Below, piece by piece: positions 7,869 to 15,152 of a DNA stretch of 64,000 nt; the stretch's first letter is position 1; the number at the start of each line of letters is the position of its first letter. Under the pieces are notes generated by a model that searched no databases, was not told the DNA's origin, and saw only the letters and a list, made by a program, of their open reading frames with translations. Position numbers and translations under genes: made by a program. The stretch is taken from assembly GCF_030730905.1 (NCBI RefSeq), contig NZ_JAVAMP010000001.1, positions 62,001-126,000 of the forward strand. The letters are read 5' to 3'. This DNA is from Chengkuizengella axinellae (GTDB taxonomy: Bacteria > Bacillota > Bacilli > Paenibacillales > KCTC-33759).

Positions 7869-8021
7869 GCGGAAAGCACGTCTTTCAGCATATTCAGTAC
7901 AATGTCTGCAGACGACGACAGGTTCATTATGGTCGTTAAAGTATTTTCTTGCATCCACGGCCTGTTTTCCACAAATTGCACATCTTTTGGGTTTGAAAAA
8001 ATTTTTAAACCATTGAAACAT
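7857..8021 (-). CDS. Zinc-ribbon microprotein (54 aa)
   Basis: A 54-aa protein that is easily missed because a longer out-of-frame ORF covers it. It begins ATG 8021, 5 nt after GGAGGGTG, and reads MFQWFKNFFKPKRCAICGKQ with a second pair CRHC about 24 residues later. The CxxC...CxxC spacing indicates a treble-clef or zinc-ribbon fold; the C-terminus is basic. It is convergent with the tandem microproteins and shares their terminator region. Function unknown; small basic zinc-ribbon proteins often bind nucleic acid or ribosomes, which is only a guess here. Confidence 0.7.
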   Translation of the reverse strand: MFQWFKNFFKPKRCAICGKQAVDARKYFNDHNEPVVVCRHCTEYAERRAFRKRS

Positions 8022-8040
8022 TTCATCACCCTCCCCAATA

Positions 8041-8060
8041 ACAAGAACACTTGTTCTTGT
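8041..8060. promoter_or_regulatory. Perfect 20-bp palindrome, candidate operator
   Basis: ACAAGAACACTTGTTCTTGT is fully self-complementary. Its core GAAC-N4-GTTC resembles a Gram-positive LexA (SOS) box, although the flanking bases differ from CGAAC/GTTCG. It lies 20 bp upstream of the zinc-ribbon microprotein start and about 150 bp upstream of sda. Confidence 0.45.
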
Positions 8061-8083
8061 ATGTGTTATTTGTTATTATTATC

Positions 8084-8177
8084 ATAAAGAGAATCTTACT
8101 CTCAGTTGTAAACCATTTTGTTAGTTTCTACATGCTGTATATTTTGAAGAAATGGGCGTCTTACAGAATGTTGAACA
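8084..8177 (-). repeat. Degenerate copy of the TTTAT hairpin element
   Basis: ATAAAGAGAATCTT at the left, GTAAACCATTTTGTTAG in the middle and GGGCGTCTTACAGAATG at the right correspond to the same blocks in the element at 6626-6773, with many substitutions and deletions. It occupies the upstream region of sda. Confidence 0.5.
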
Positions 8178-8205
8178 TAAAAAATTTATTTTACAGGTGA
8201 TTTCA

Positions 8206-8394
8206 ATGAAGTTGTTAACTGATGAAAAGTTGTTAAAGACCTATGCGTTAGCTTTAAAGTTAAAATTAGATCAAGATTTTATTCAACTATTGTTGGAAGA
8301 ATGCACCAGAAGAGGTTTAACAGTTAAGGATGGAAGCAACCAAAAAGAAATTAATGAGAGCAGTGTACTATATTCTATACGCCTGAATTACTAA
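8206..8394 (+). CDS. sda: Sporulation histidine kinase inhibitor Sda
   Basis: A 62-aa protein whose first 40 residues match Sda: MKLLTDEKLLKTYALAL followed by LDQDFIQLLLEECTRRGL, the helical hairpin that binds the dimerisation domain of sporulation kinases and blocks phosphorelay entry. B. subtilis Sda is 46-52 aa; here there is a longer polar tail. The frame is open from 8152, but ATG 8206 with CAGGTGA upstream gives the conserved N-terminus. Its presence indicates an endospore former. No clear DnaA boxes were seen upstream, where the region is occupied by repeat remnants. The stop overlaps the convergent gene by 4 bp. Confidence 0.8.
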   Translation: MKLLTDEKLLKTYALALKLKLDQDFIQLLLEECTRRGLTVKDGSNQKEINESSVLYSIRLNY

Positions 8395-8639
8395 TATACT
8401 GTCTCACTAACGATTTTATGAAATTCAGAATCACATAATTCACAATAAGCAAGATGCACACATTGATGATTTTTCAAATCTGGATAGCCATTTGCAGTTT
8501 TTAATTCGTCAATATTCAAATAAGCGGAATATGGTCCCATAAAGTCTCCAATTCGACCATAATCTTTGGCTTCTTGATTACATTTAGAGCAAATTGCATT
8601 TAAATTTGATAAACCATTGCAAACTGAACAAAAAGACAT
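8391..8639 (-). CDS. Zinc-ribbon protein (82 aa)
   Basis: The N-terminus has CSVC...CSKC and the C-terminal half has CVHLAYCELC, giving six or seven cysteines suited to one or two zinc sites. No membrane segment. It lies 54 bp downstream of yumC on the same strand, so it may be co-transcribed. Its ribosome site and start codon are within the right arm of an inverted repeat (8639-8692), which could control termination or translation. I do not recognise a named family; similar short zinc-ribbon proteins are common in Bacillales. Confidence 0.7.
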   Translation of the reverse strand: MSFCSVCNGLSNLNAICSKCNQEAKDYGRIGDFMGPYSAYLNIDELKTANGYPDLKNHQCVHLAYCELCDSEFHKIVSETVY

Positions 8640-8693
8640 AGGGTATCCCTTCCTTTTAGAATTAATTCTTCAAGAAGTAGGATACCCTATATT
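8638..8693 (-). promoter_or_regulatory. Inverted repeat between yumC and the zinc-ribbon gene
   Basis: On the minus strand ATAGGGTATCC follows the yumC stop, and GGATACCCTAT ends in the first bases of the next gene's ATG. The 11-bp stem would bury the start codon; the AAGGAAGG ribosome site lies at the base of the loop. There is no good T run, so this is not a simple terminator. Confidence 0.5.
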
Positions 8694-9695
8694 TTAAAAT
8701 TTCATATTACTGCTATGTCCTGGAGACAATTTAGCATCAGGATCAATATATACTTTTGCATTATTGATGGCTGTTGGAGCTTCTCCAAACCCTACTGCGA
8801 TCAGTTTTAGTTTTCCTGGATATGTTGTGATATCTCCTGCAGCAAAGATTCCTGGAATATTTGTTTCCATTCTTGAGTCAACTACGATAGATCCTTTTTC
8901 AATATTTAAGCCCCATTCAGCAATAGGACCTAGGGAAGAAACGAACCCATAATTAACGATAACTGTATCTACGTCTAAATCAAACGCTTCATCTGATTTA
9001 ACATCTCTAATTGTTACTTTTTCAATTTTATCTGTTCCATGGAGTTTGCTAATTTCTTTAGGTGTAAGGACATTTACTGAAGAATTCATTAAGTTGTCTA
9101 CACTATGTTCATGTGCTCTAAATTTATTTCTGCGATGAATAATTGTCACTTCTTTAGCAATCGGCTCTAGCATTAATGCCCAATCTACAGCAGAGTCACC
9201 GCCACCGCAAATCAATACTTTCTCATCTTTAAATTCATTTAGATCTTGAATAAAATAACGTAGATTCTTTTTTTCAAATTGTGATGCTTCTGGCAGATCT
9301 AATCTTCTTGGCTCAAAAGCCCCAATTCCACCAGTAATAATGATGGCTTTTGCCATATGTACTGCTTGATCAGTTGTGATTTCAAACAAACGCTCTTCTT
9401 TTTTCTCAACCTGCAGCACCTTTTCTTCTAAACAAACTTCCGTAGGGAAGTGTTTCATTTGTTCCTTTAAGTTGTCAATTAATTCTTGAGCTCTTACTTT
9501 AGGGAAACCAGCAACATCATAAATAAATTTTTCTGGATATAATGCTGATAACTGCCCCCCTAATTGAGGCATACTTTCAATGATTTTTACAGAAGCATGT
9601 CTCATACCTCCATAAAAAGCGGCGAACATTCCTGCAGGTCCACCACCGATTACGGCAATGTCTACGATTTCATTATTATGTTGTATATTTGACAC
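8694..9695 (-). CDS. yumC: Ferredoxin/flavodoxin-NADP+ reductase YumC
   Basis: A 333-aa thioredoxin-reductase-like FAD enzyme lacking the redox-active CxxC of true thioredoxin reductases, the hallmark of YumC-type ferredoxin-NADP+ reductases. It has [16 protein letters not shown] for [14 protein letters not shown] for NADPH and [11 protein letters not shown] near the C-terminus. It keeps ferredoxin or flavodoxin reduced and is essential in B. subtilis. The start is GTG 9695, 8 nt after GGAGGTG. In B. subtilis yumC is next to yumB, which here is the divergent gene beyond 373 bp. Confidence 0.9.
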   Translation of the reverse strand: MSNIQHNNEIVDIAVIGGGPAGMFAAFYGGMRHASVKIIESMPQLGGQLSALYPEKFIYDVAGFPKVRAQELIDNLKEQMKHFPTEVCLEEKVLQVEKKEERLFEITTDQAVHMAKAIIITGGIGAFEPRRLDLPEASQFEKKNLRYFIQDLNEFKDEKVLICGGGDSAVDWALMLEPIAKEVTIIHRRNKFRAHEHSVDNLMNSSVNVLTPKEISKLHGTDKIEKVTIRDVKSDEAFDLDVDTVIVNYGFVSSLGPIAEWGLNIEKGSIVVDSRMETNIPGIFAAGDITTYPGKLKLIAVGFGEAPTAINNAKVYIDPDAKLSPGHSSNMKF

Positions 9696-10068
9696 GAAAA
9701 TTGCACCTCCGAGAATTTGAACCTTCCGTATTTCATTATAAACTTACCATTATTAAAAGAAAACCTTTTTGAAAAACAGTTTGAGTATTAATCTATACAA
9801 AATTTATATGATTATCATAACATATCGTTATTGATTATAAGTGGATAGTATAGTTTGTGATTTATGTTACGAAATTAGACAAATTTCTCTTGCTATTTTT
9901 GATTGATCGTTATATTATTACGATTGGATAAGTAAATGAGGTATAATTCACATAAAATTTTATCTGGGTGGGTAAAATAAAATTAATTTATCATGGGATT
10001 GTTTGTGCATTTTTTCACAACTCATTTATAAATACGGAAAAATAAAAAGAATGGATGGGAGTATATTT
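9696..10068. other. Divergent intergenic region between yumC and ndh
   Basis: 373 bp of AT-rich sequence that must contain promoters for both flanking genes. An interrupted palindrome ATGATTATCAT lies near 9809-9819, but it does not match the 7-1-7 Fur layout. No RNA motif or ORF was recognised. Confidence 0.5.
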
Positions 10069-11259
10069 ATGAGTCAAATACCTAGAATAGTCATCGTTGG
10101 TGCAGGATATGGGGGGATTGTAACATCTATTCGTTTACAGAAAGAACTAAATTATAACGAAGCGGATGTAACATTAATTAATAAACATGATTATCATTAT
10201 ATAACAACACATTTGCACATGCCTGCTGCAGGAACGGATGATCCTAAAAATGCAAGAGTGGATATTTCTAAATTAATCGATGAATTTAAAGTTGATTTTA
10301 TTAAATCTACAGTTGTTGAAATTAATTCAGAAGAAAAGAAAGTCATTTTAGAGGATGGCGCAGTCTCTTATGATTACTTAGTTATTGGATTGGGTGGAGA
10401 ACCAGAAACATTTGGGATCCCGGGTCTTAAAGAATATGCGCTTAGCATTCGCAGTATAAATAGCGTAAATTATATTCGTGAACATATCGAATACATGTTT
10501 GCAAAATATAAAAATGATGAAAGCCGCAAAGATTATTTAACTTTTGTAGTCGGTGGTTCAGGTTTTACAGGGATTGAGTTTGTAGGTGAACTAGCAGATC
10601 GACTTCCAAAACTATGTAATGAATTTAATGTAGACCCTAGTTTGGTTAGAATTATTAATGTTGAGGCAGCACCTACTGCATTGCCTGGATTTGACCCTGA
10701 TTTAGTGAAGTATGCAATGGATGTTTTAACTGAAAAAGGTGTAGAGTTTATGATTTCAACACCAATTAAAGAATGTACACCTGATGGTGTTATTTTAGCT
10801 ACAGGGGAAGAGATTAAATCTCAAACTGTTGTTTGGACAGGTGGAATACGTGGAAATAGCTTAGTTGAGAATGCTGGGTTTGAAGCGGTAAGAGGTCGTG
10901 TAAAGGTTGATGAATACTTAAGAGCTCCAGGGTTTGATGATGTATTTATTATTGGGGACTGTTCAGTAATGTTTAAAGAAGATGGAAAACCATATCCACC
11001 AACTGCTCAAATTGCGATGCAGCAAGGTGCAACGTGTGCATATAATTTGGCAGCCAGCATAAGAGGAGATAAATTAAAAGCATTTAAACCGCAAATTAAA
11101 GGAACGGTTGCATCTTTAGGTAAAGGTGAAGCTATTGGCGTAGTCGGAGAGAAAAAAATAAAAGGTTATACGGCTGCTATTATGAAAAAAATCATTGATA
11201 TCCGTTATTTATATATTATCGGGGGTATCCCACTTGTATTAAAGAAAACACGCTTATAG
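10069..11259 (+). CDS. Type II NADH:quinone oxidoreductase (YumB/Ndh type)
   Basis: A 396-aa NDH-2. VGAGYGGIVTSIRL binds FAD, VVGGSGFTGIEFVGEL binds NADH, and IIGDCSVM plus the PPTAQIAMQQG block near the C-terminus are strongly conserved in NDH-2. The last 60 residues, with YTAAIMKKIIDIRYLYIIGG, form the amphipathic membrane anchor. It passes electrons from NADH to menaquinone without pumping protons. ATG 10069 follows GGGAG; the open frame upstream to 10003 lacks a ribosome site. It is the second NDH-2-like gene in the window (see 3782). Confidence 0.88.
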   Translation: MSQIPRIVIVGAGYGGIVTSIRLQKELNYNEADVTLINKHDYHYITTHLHMPAAGTDDPKNARVDISKLIDEFKVDFIKSTVVEINSEEKKVILEDGAVSYDYLVIGLGGEPETFGIPGLKEYALSIRSINSVNYIREHIEYMFAKYKNDESRKDYLTFVVGGSGFTGIEFVGELADRLPKLCNEFNVDPSLVRIINVEAAPTALPGFDPDLVKYAMDVLTEKGVEFMISTPIKECTPDGVILATGEEIKSQTVVWTGGIRGNSLVENAGFEAVRGRVKVDEYLRAPGFDDVFIIGDCSVMFKEDGKPYPPTAQIAMQQGATCAYNLAASIRGDKLKAFKPQIKGTVASLGKGEAIGVVGEKKIKGYTAAIMKKIIDIRYLYIIGGIPLVLKKTRL

Positions 11260-11295
11260 GTTTGAATCGGCTTTAATAGAGGAGGTTGTACGTAA

Positions 11296-11535
11296 GTGAA
11301 ACATTGCAGTGTACAAGTTAGAGGATTATTAACAAGAGATGAATTGGATCGTTACAATGCTTTGATGGACGTAGGGCATTATTTAGAAGATCAAAGCAGG
11401 CATGATCTGGCTTATACGGTTCAAAAAGAAATTGATTATCTCGTGCAACCAGCAATTGAACGTTTGAAGGAAAAAAGCCGACAAAGAGATCGTGAAACTG
11501 AAGAATATTTAAAACAAAAAGAAGAGCATAGTTAA
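11296..11535 (+). CDS. Small hypothetical protein downstream of ndh
   Basis: A 79-aa charged, helical protein with a GTG start about 10 nt after GAGGAGG. It lies 36 bp downstream of ndh on the same strand and before a strong terminator, so the two form an operon. The C-terminal third is rich in K, E, R and Q and may be coiled-coil. No family recognised. Confidence 0.65.
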   Translation: MKHCSVQVRGLLTRDELDRYNALMDVGHYLEDQSRHDLAYTVQKEIDYLVQPAIERLKEKSRQRDRETEEYLKQKEEHS

Positions 11536-11540
11536 GATTA

Positions 11541-11576
11541 AAAACACCGTCTGAAAAATCACAGACGGTGTTTTTT
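11541..11576 (+). terminator. Strong terminator after ndh operon
   Basis: Perfect 13-bp arms AAAACACCGTCTG / CAGACGGTGTTTT with an 8-nt loop and a T6 tail. Confidence 0.9.
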
Positions 11577-11620
11577 AATGAAAATAGCTACCTTCATTTT
11601 ATATTGCTTTAGAAAGCGAA

Positions 11621-12268
11621 TTACTTAAGTTTTTTTAAAGCCTCTATTGCTTCTGCTGGTTCCATTCGTTTTGTATAATCTGCACTTGCGAATCCAGCAA
11701 CAATTTTTTTGTTTGTATCAATGACATAAGTTGCAGGTATTGGCATCGTCCAAGTTTCATCATTATTTCTTTTTCCTAAATCATTTTGAAATACATTTCT
11801 GTATATTTCTTTTATATAATCAGGAAATTGAAAAGTCAGTTGGTAATCCCCAGATGTTTTGTTTCCAATATCACTTAAGACTTGAAATGTTAAGTCATGT
11901 TTTTCCTTTAAGGTTAATGAGTAGTCTGGTTCTTCGGGACTAATAGCAAACAATTGAGCGTCTTGGTCATTAATTTCATCCATTTTTTGCTGATAAGATC
12001 TTAGTTCTAAATTACAATAGGGACACCACTCACCACGATAAAATTTCAGTATAACAGGTCCTTTACTTAATTCTTCATACAAATGAACTTCTTGTCCTAC
12101 CGCATTCTTCAGGGTAAAGTCTGGTACTATTTCTCCAACTTTTAATCCTTTTGGATGATCTGATTCATCTAATTCGTTTATAGATTGGGCGATCTTCTGT
12201 AATACCTCAGGTGGCATATTTTTTAAGTTTTCTTCTTGAAATTGCTTTATATCTTGAGCTAAGGTCAT
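11621..12268 (-). CDS. Peroxiredoxin-like thiol protein (AhpC/TSA fold)
   Basis: A 215-aa protein with a thioredoxin-like AhpC/TSA domain beginning near residue 45. The site YRGEWCPYC carries a CxxC pair, like the peroxiredoxin-like family rather than classical 2-Cys AhpC. Such proteins reduce peroxides or act as thiol-disulfide exchangers. No signal peptide. ATG 12268 follows AAAGGAG with good spacing; the longer frame to 12313 has no ribosome site. The region 12314-12461 before hemQ's terminator shows nothing distinctive. Confidence 0.8.
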   Translation of the reverse strand: MTLAQDIKQFQEENLKNMPPEVLQKIAQSINELDESDHPKGLKVGEIVPDFTLKNAVGQEVHLYEELSKGPVILKFYRGEWCPYCNLELRSYQQKMDEINDQDAQLFAISPEEPDYSLTLKEKHDLTFQVLSDIGNKTSGDYQLTFQFPDYIKEIYRNVFQNDLGKRNNDETWTMPIPATYVIDTNKKIVAGFASADYTKRMEPAEAIEALKKLK

Positions 12269-12461
12269 ATTTAACACTCCTTTAGAAAATGAATAACTTT
12301 TTGAAACTTGCAAATCAATAGTATCATAGTGATAAATAAAAAAATGTTAGATAAATTACATAAGAAGTTTATTTCTAAATATAAAATAAACCCTAACTCA
12401 TATTGTTTGAAATTAATCTATTTGTATTCAAATCATCTATGTGGCAATTTGTAGTTTAAAA

Positions 12462-12490
12462 TAAAAAAAACGAGCATTTCAGCCCGTTTT
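12462..12490 (-). terminator. Terminator after hemQ
   Basis: On the minus strand AAAACGGGC and GCTCGTTTT arms (one G-U pair) with a 6-nt loop are followed by T8. Confidence 0.75.
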
Positions 12491-12499
12491 ATGCATATT

Positions 12500-13246
12500 T
12501 TAAACTTCTAACATCTTCAATAATTTGTCTTTATCCACTAAATTACCTATAAAAAATTCACCAAACTCACCAAATCGAGCACTAACTTCATCAAATCTCA
12601 TTTCATACACAAGTTTTTTAAATTGCAGTGCATCATCTGCAAACAAGGTAACTCCCCATTCCCAGTCATCAAATCCGACAGAGCCTGTAATGATTTGTTT
12701 TACCTTCCCTGCATATTTTCGGCCAATCATTCCGTGACTTCTCATCATTCCACGACGTTCTTCCATACTTAACATATACCAGTTATCATTGCCTTCACGA
12801 CGTTTGTTCATTGGGTAGAAACATAAGTGGTTCGCCTTTGGTAAAGTTGGCTTCAATCTTGCTACGATTTCAGGATTTTGCATAGGGTCTCCATCACCCT
12901 GAGCCATATAGTTGCTTAATTCCACTACAGAAACATAAGAATAAGTTGGAATTGTAAACTGTGCGAATGTTGTTTTATTAAATGCATTTTCTAATTCATT
13001 AAGTTCTTCAAGCGTTTCACGCAAGTGCATCACAACAAAATCTGCTTTTTGACCTACGATACTGTAAAGCGCAGTACTGCCTTGTTTCTTTTCCTCTGTA
13101 ATCGTCCAGTCATGTATAAATGAAAGGTACTCATCCTCAGCTTGTTTTCTTTCTTCTGGTGATAGGCTTTTCCACGCATTCCAGTCTATTGCTCTAAAAT
13201 CATGCAACGCATACCATCCTTCTAGGGTTGATGCTGCTTCACTCAT
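12500..13246 (-). CDS. hemQ: Coproheme decarboxylase HemQ
   Basis: A 248-aa chlorite-dismutase-fold protein. The N-terminal [15 protein letters not shown] and the [12 protein letters not shown]...NWYML segment are characteristic of Firmicute HemQ, which performs the last step of the coproporphyrin-dependent heme pathway, turning iron-coproporphyrin III into heme b with peroxide. It is cytosolic and pentameric in known cases. ATG 13246 lies 8 nt after GAGGAG; GTG 13255 overlaps the ribosome site. It fits the nearby Fe-S and respiratory genes and the heme-containing SdhC. Confidence 0.92.
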   Translation of the reverse strand: MSEAASTLEGWYALHDFRAIDWNAWKSLSPEERKQAEDEYLSFIHDWTITEEKKQGSTALYSIVGQKADFVVMHLRETLEELNELENAFNKTTFAQFTIPTYSYVSVVELSNYMAQGDGDPMQNPEIVARLKPTLPKANHLCFYPMNKRREGNDNWYMLSMEERRGMMRSHGMIGRKYAGKVKQIITGSVGFDDWEWGVTLFADDALQFKKLVYEMRFDEVSARFGEFGEFFIGNLVDKDKLLKMLEV

Positions 13247-13435
13247 TCCATTCACTCCTCTAATTTAAACTATATATGTAGAATTGTATTTCTCAGATTT
13301 CCCCATTATTTTAAACGAAACAAACATCAGTAGCAAATTTTTAACCTTTAAAATGTACAGGATGATGCATGAAGCTAAGATAGTTCATAAATTGTTTACA
13401 AATTTAAAAATAATAAGGGAAAAACAATGATCATA

Positions 13436-13465
13436 TTGACTTTGACTAAAAAAATCTTGTAAAAT
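13436..13465 (+). promoter_or_regulatory. Candidate sigma-A promoter for yuiB-like gene
   Basis: TTGACT at 13436-13441, an 18-nt spacer and TAAAAT at 13460-13465, 41 bp upstream of the start codon. Confidence 0.5.
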
Positions 13466-13505
13466 ACTAGATGTTCTTAATACATTGAAATAAGGGGTTA
13501 ACAAA

Positions 13506-13811
13506 ATGAACGCCGACGTTGATATTATTCAATTGCCTATATTGTTTGCTTTAAATTTTGTTTTGTTTTTTGGTATCGGGTTTATTTTAAACATGTTGTT
13601 AAAAACAACTTGGTTTCCAGTTTACGTGTATATATTTGCTGTTCTTCCATACATAGTATATCGGTTTTGGAAAAAAGGAGAGTCTTTGTTAACGAATCTT
13701 GCATATTATCAAATTACAGATTACATCACAATTATTGGTGGTTTAATAGGGGCAATTTTAGGTGGATTAGCCATAAAGAAATTAAGAAGTCAAGGTTATA
13801 AGATGTTTTAA
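13506..13811 (+). CDS. YuiB-like membrane protein
   Basis: A 101-aa protein with three hydrophobic segments (about residues 10-30, 37-55 and 72-90) and a short basic C-terminus. LLKTTWFPVYVY between helices 1 and 2 and a glycine-rich third helix resemble B. subtilis YuiB, whose gene is close to yumB and yumC. Function unknown. Start ATG 13506 follows AAGGGG. A terminator follows directly. Confidence 0.6.
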   Translation: MNADVDIIQLPILFALNFVLFFGIGFILNMLLKTTWFPVYVYIFAVLPYIVYRFWKKGESLLTNLAYYQITDYITIIGGLIGAILGGLAIKKLRSQGYKMF

Positions 13812-13832
13812 CAAATGTAATCTAATATTTTG

Positions 13833-13869
13833 AAAAACAGTTCCTGTTTATATAGGAGCTGTTTTTTTA
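13833..13869 (+). terminator. Terminator after yuiB-like gene
   Basis: AACAGTTCCT / AGGAGCTGTT arms with one G-U pair and T7. The T run ends in TTTAT, the exact flank next to the element at 13871. Confidence 0.8.
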
Positions 13870-13870
13870 T

Positions 13871-13997
13871 CACGTTCTCATGCTGTAAGACTCCCCCTTC
13901 TTCAAGAAGGAGATAACATCATAATTCCACCTGATAAAGTCATCTAACTTTCAGCGTGTGATATAAAATCTCCCACTGAAAGCAAGATTCTCTTTAT
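13871..13997 (+). mobile_element. TTTAT-flanked hairpin-ended element (127 bp)
   Basis: It begins CACGTTCTCATGCTGTAAGA directly after TTTAT and ends GATTCTCTTTAT. The left end can fold (CTCCC...GGAG), and the right end folds with CTTTCAG...CTGAAAG around a short inner stem. It is about 85% identical by eye to the copy at 27585-27710. No ORF inside. It inserted just after a transcription terminator, using the T run as its target. Confidence 0.65.
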
Positions 13998-14135
13998 AAC
14001 AATGAAAGATTCGAAGTCATTTCCCAATGGTTCCGATATGAGCTAAGTTATTATAGGCATTTATTGGTTAAGTAAAAACGACAGTAAAGGTAAAGATAAT
14101 CAATAAGAAATCAATGAAGATGGAGGAAGAAAGAA

Positions 14136-14996
14136 ATGCCTTTCAAAAATGTGAATGGAATTAAAATGTATTATCAAGTAAAAGGGACTGGAATTCCTAT
14201 AATTTTCATTCATCCTCCATTGCTTACTTGTTCCAATTTCCTATATCAATTAGAGCAGTTATCTGAGCAATTTGAAGTCATTACATTTGATGTTAGAGGT
14301 CACGGTTTAAGTGAAACCTCAAAGGAGCCTTTAAGTTATTCATTAATCGTTGAGGATATTGTTCAATTATTACATTTTTTAAAAATAAAACGCTGTTATA
14401 TCAGTGGATATTCGACAGGTGGTTCTGTTGCTTTGGAAGCGATGTTATCATATCCAGAACATTTTTATGGTGGGATATTAATTAGTGCAATGTCTGAAGT
14501 AAGTGATATAAAGTTAAAGAGTAGAATAATGATGGCAGTGGGTTTAACTACAATTCGAGCTAAAAATTTGCTTGCCTATGCGATTACTCGTGGAAATGCT
14601 GATATTAAACAAACATTTAAACAGTTATTTAGGCAGTCAAAAAGAGGAAACGTACAAAACATGAAACAATATTATCAATATAGTCTTTCCTATAATGTTT
14701 CTGAAAAACTTCAATATATTCAATCCCCTCAGCTGTTAATTTATGGAGATCAAGACAAAGGGTTTCATAAATATGCTAAAATACTTCATCAAGGCTTGCC
14801 ACATAATGAATTGCATTTTCTTGCTGGAAAAACACATCAAATCCCTACAAAGGCGGCTCTTCATATGAATGATTTAATTTCGAATTGGATTATTGAACAC
14901 CAGAGATTATTATGCACTCAAAACGAAGATTTTGCGGATTTTGATTTTTGCAACACGTTAAAAAATACTGAGAAGGAATTCGATTACCTTCATTAA
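14136..14996 (+). CDS. Alpha/beta-fold hydrolase
   Basis: A 286-aa hydrolase. The nucleophile elbow GYSTGG puts the catalytic serine at about residue 93; YGDQDKG provides the acid and GKTHQIP the histidine. The oxyanion region IHPPL follows strand 3. These place it with esterases, lipases and haloperoxidase-like enzymes; the substrate is unknown. Start ATG follows GGAGGAAG. It stands alone between the mobile element and dnaB. Confidence 0.8.
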   Translation: MPFKNVNGIKMYYQVKGTGIPIIFIHPPLLTCSNFLYQLEQLSEQFEVITFDVRGHGLSETSKEPLSYSLIVEDIVQLLHFLKIKRCYISGYSTGGSVALEAMLSYPEHFYGGILISAMSEVSDIKLKSRIMMAVGLTTIRAKNLLAYAITRGNADIKQTFKQLFRQSKRGNVQNMKQYYQYSLSYNVSEKLQYIQSPQLLIYGDQDKGFHKYAKILHQGLPHNELHFLAGKTHQIPTKAALHMNDLISNWIIEHQRLLCTQNEDFADFDFCNTLKNTEKEFDYLH

Positions 14997-15088
14997 AAAT
15001 TTATATTCCTAAAGTTATTCTTAAGTATAGAATTATCCAAAGTTTCACTTCACTCTTACATGTGGATTTATGTTAAAATAAAGGATAC

Positions 15089-15132
15089 TATAATCTCTGC
15101 TGATTAGTTTAAAGAGATTATAAATCTCTATT
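15089..15132 (+). promoter_or_regulatory. Overlapping inverted repeats in the dnaB leader
   Basis: TATAATCTCT (15089-15098) pairs with AGAGATTATA (15113-15122), and the same AGAGAT can instead pair with ATCTCT at 15124-15129. The two hairpins exclude each other. They sit at and after a possible TATAAT -10 box upstream of dnaB. Confidence 0.4.
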
Positions 15133-15152
15133 AGATGGTGTGTTTTAAATAT

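Noticed and set aside
7718-8050. 110-aa minus-strand ORF
   Set aside because: It has no SD or domain; the overlapping 54-aa frame with two CxxC pairs and a good SD is the real gene.
9805-9825. Possible Fur box (ATGATTATCAT) between yumC and ndh
   Set aside because: It is a short palindrome in the wrong spacing; the 7-1-7 TGATAAT/ATTATCA pattern is not present.
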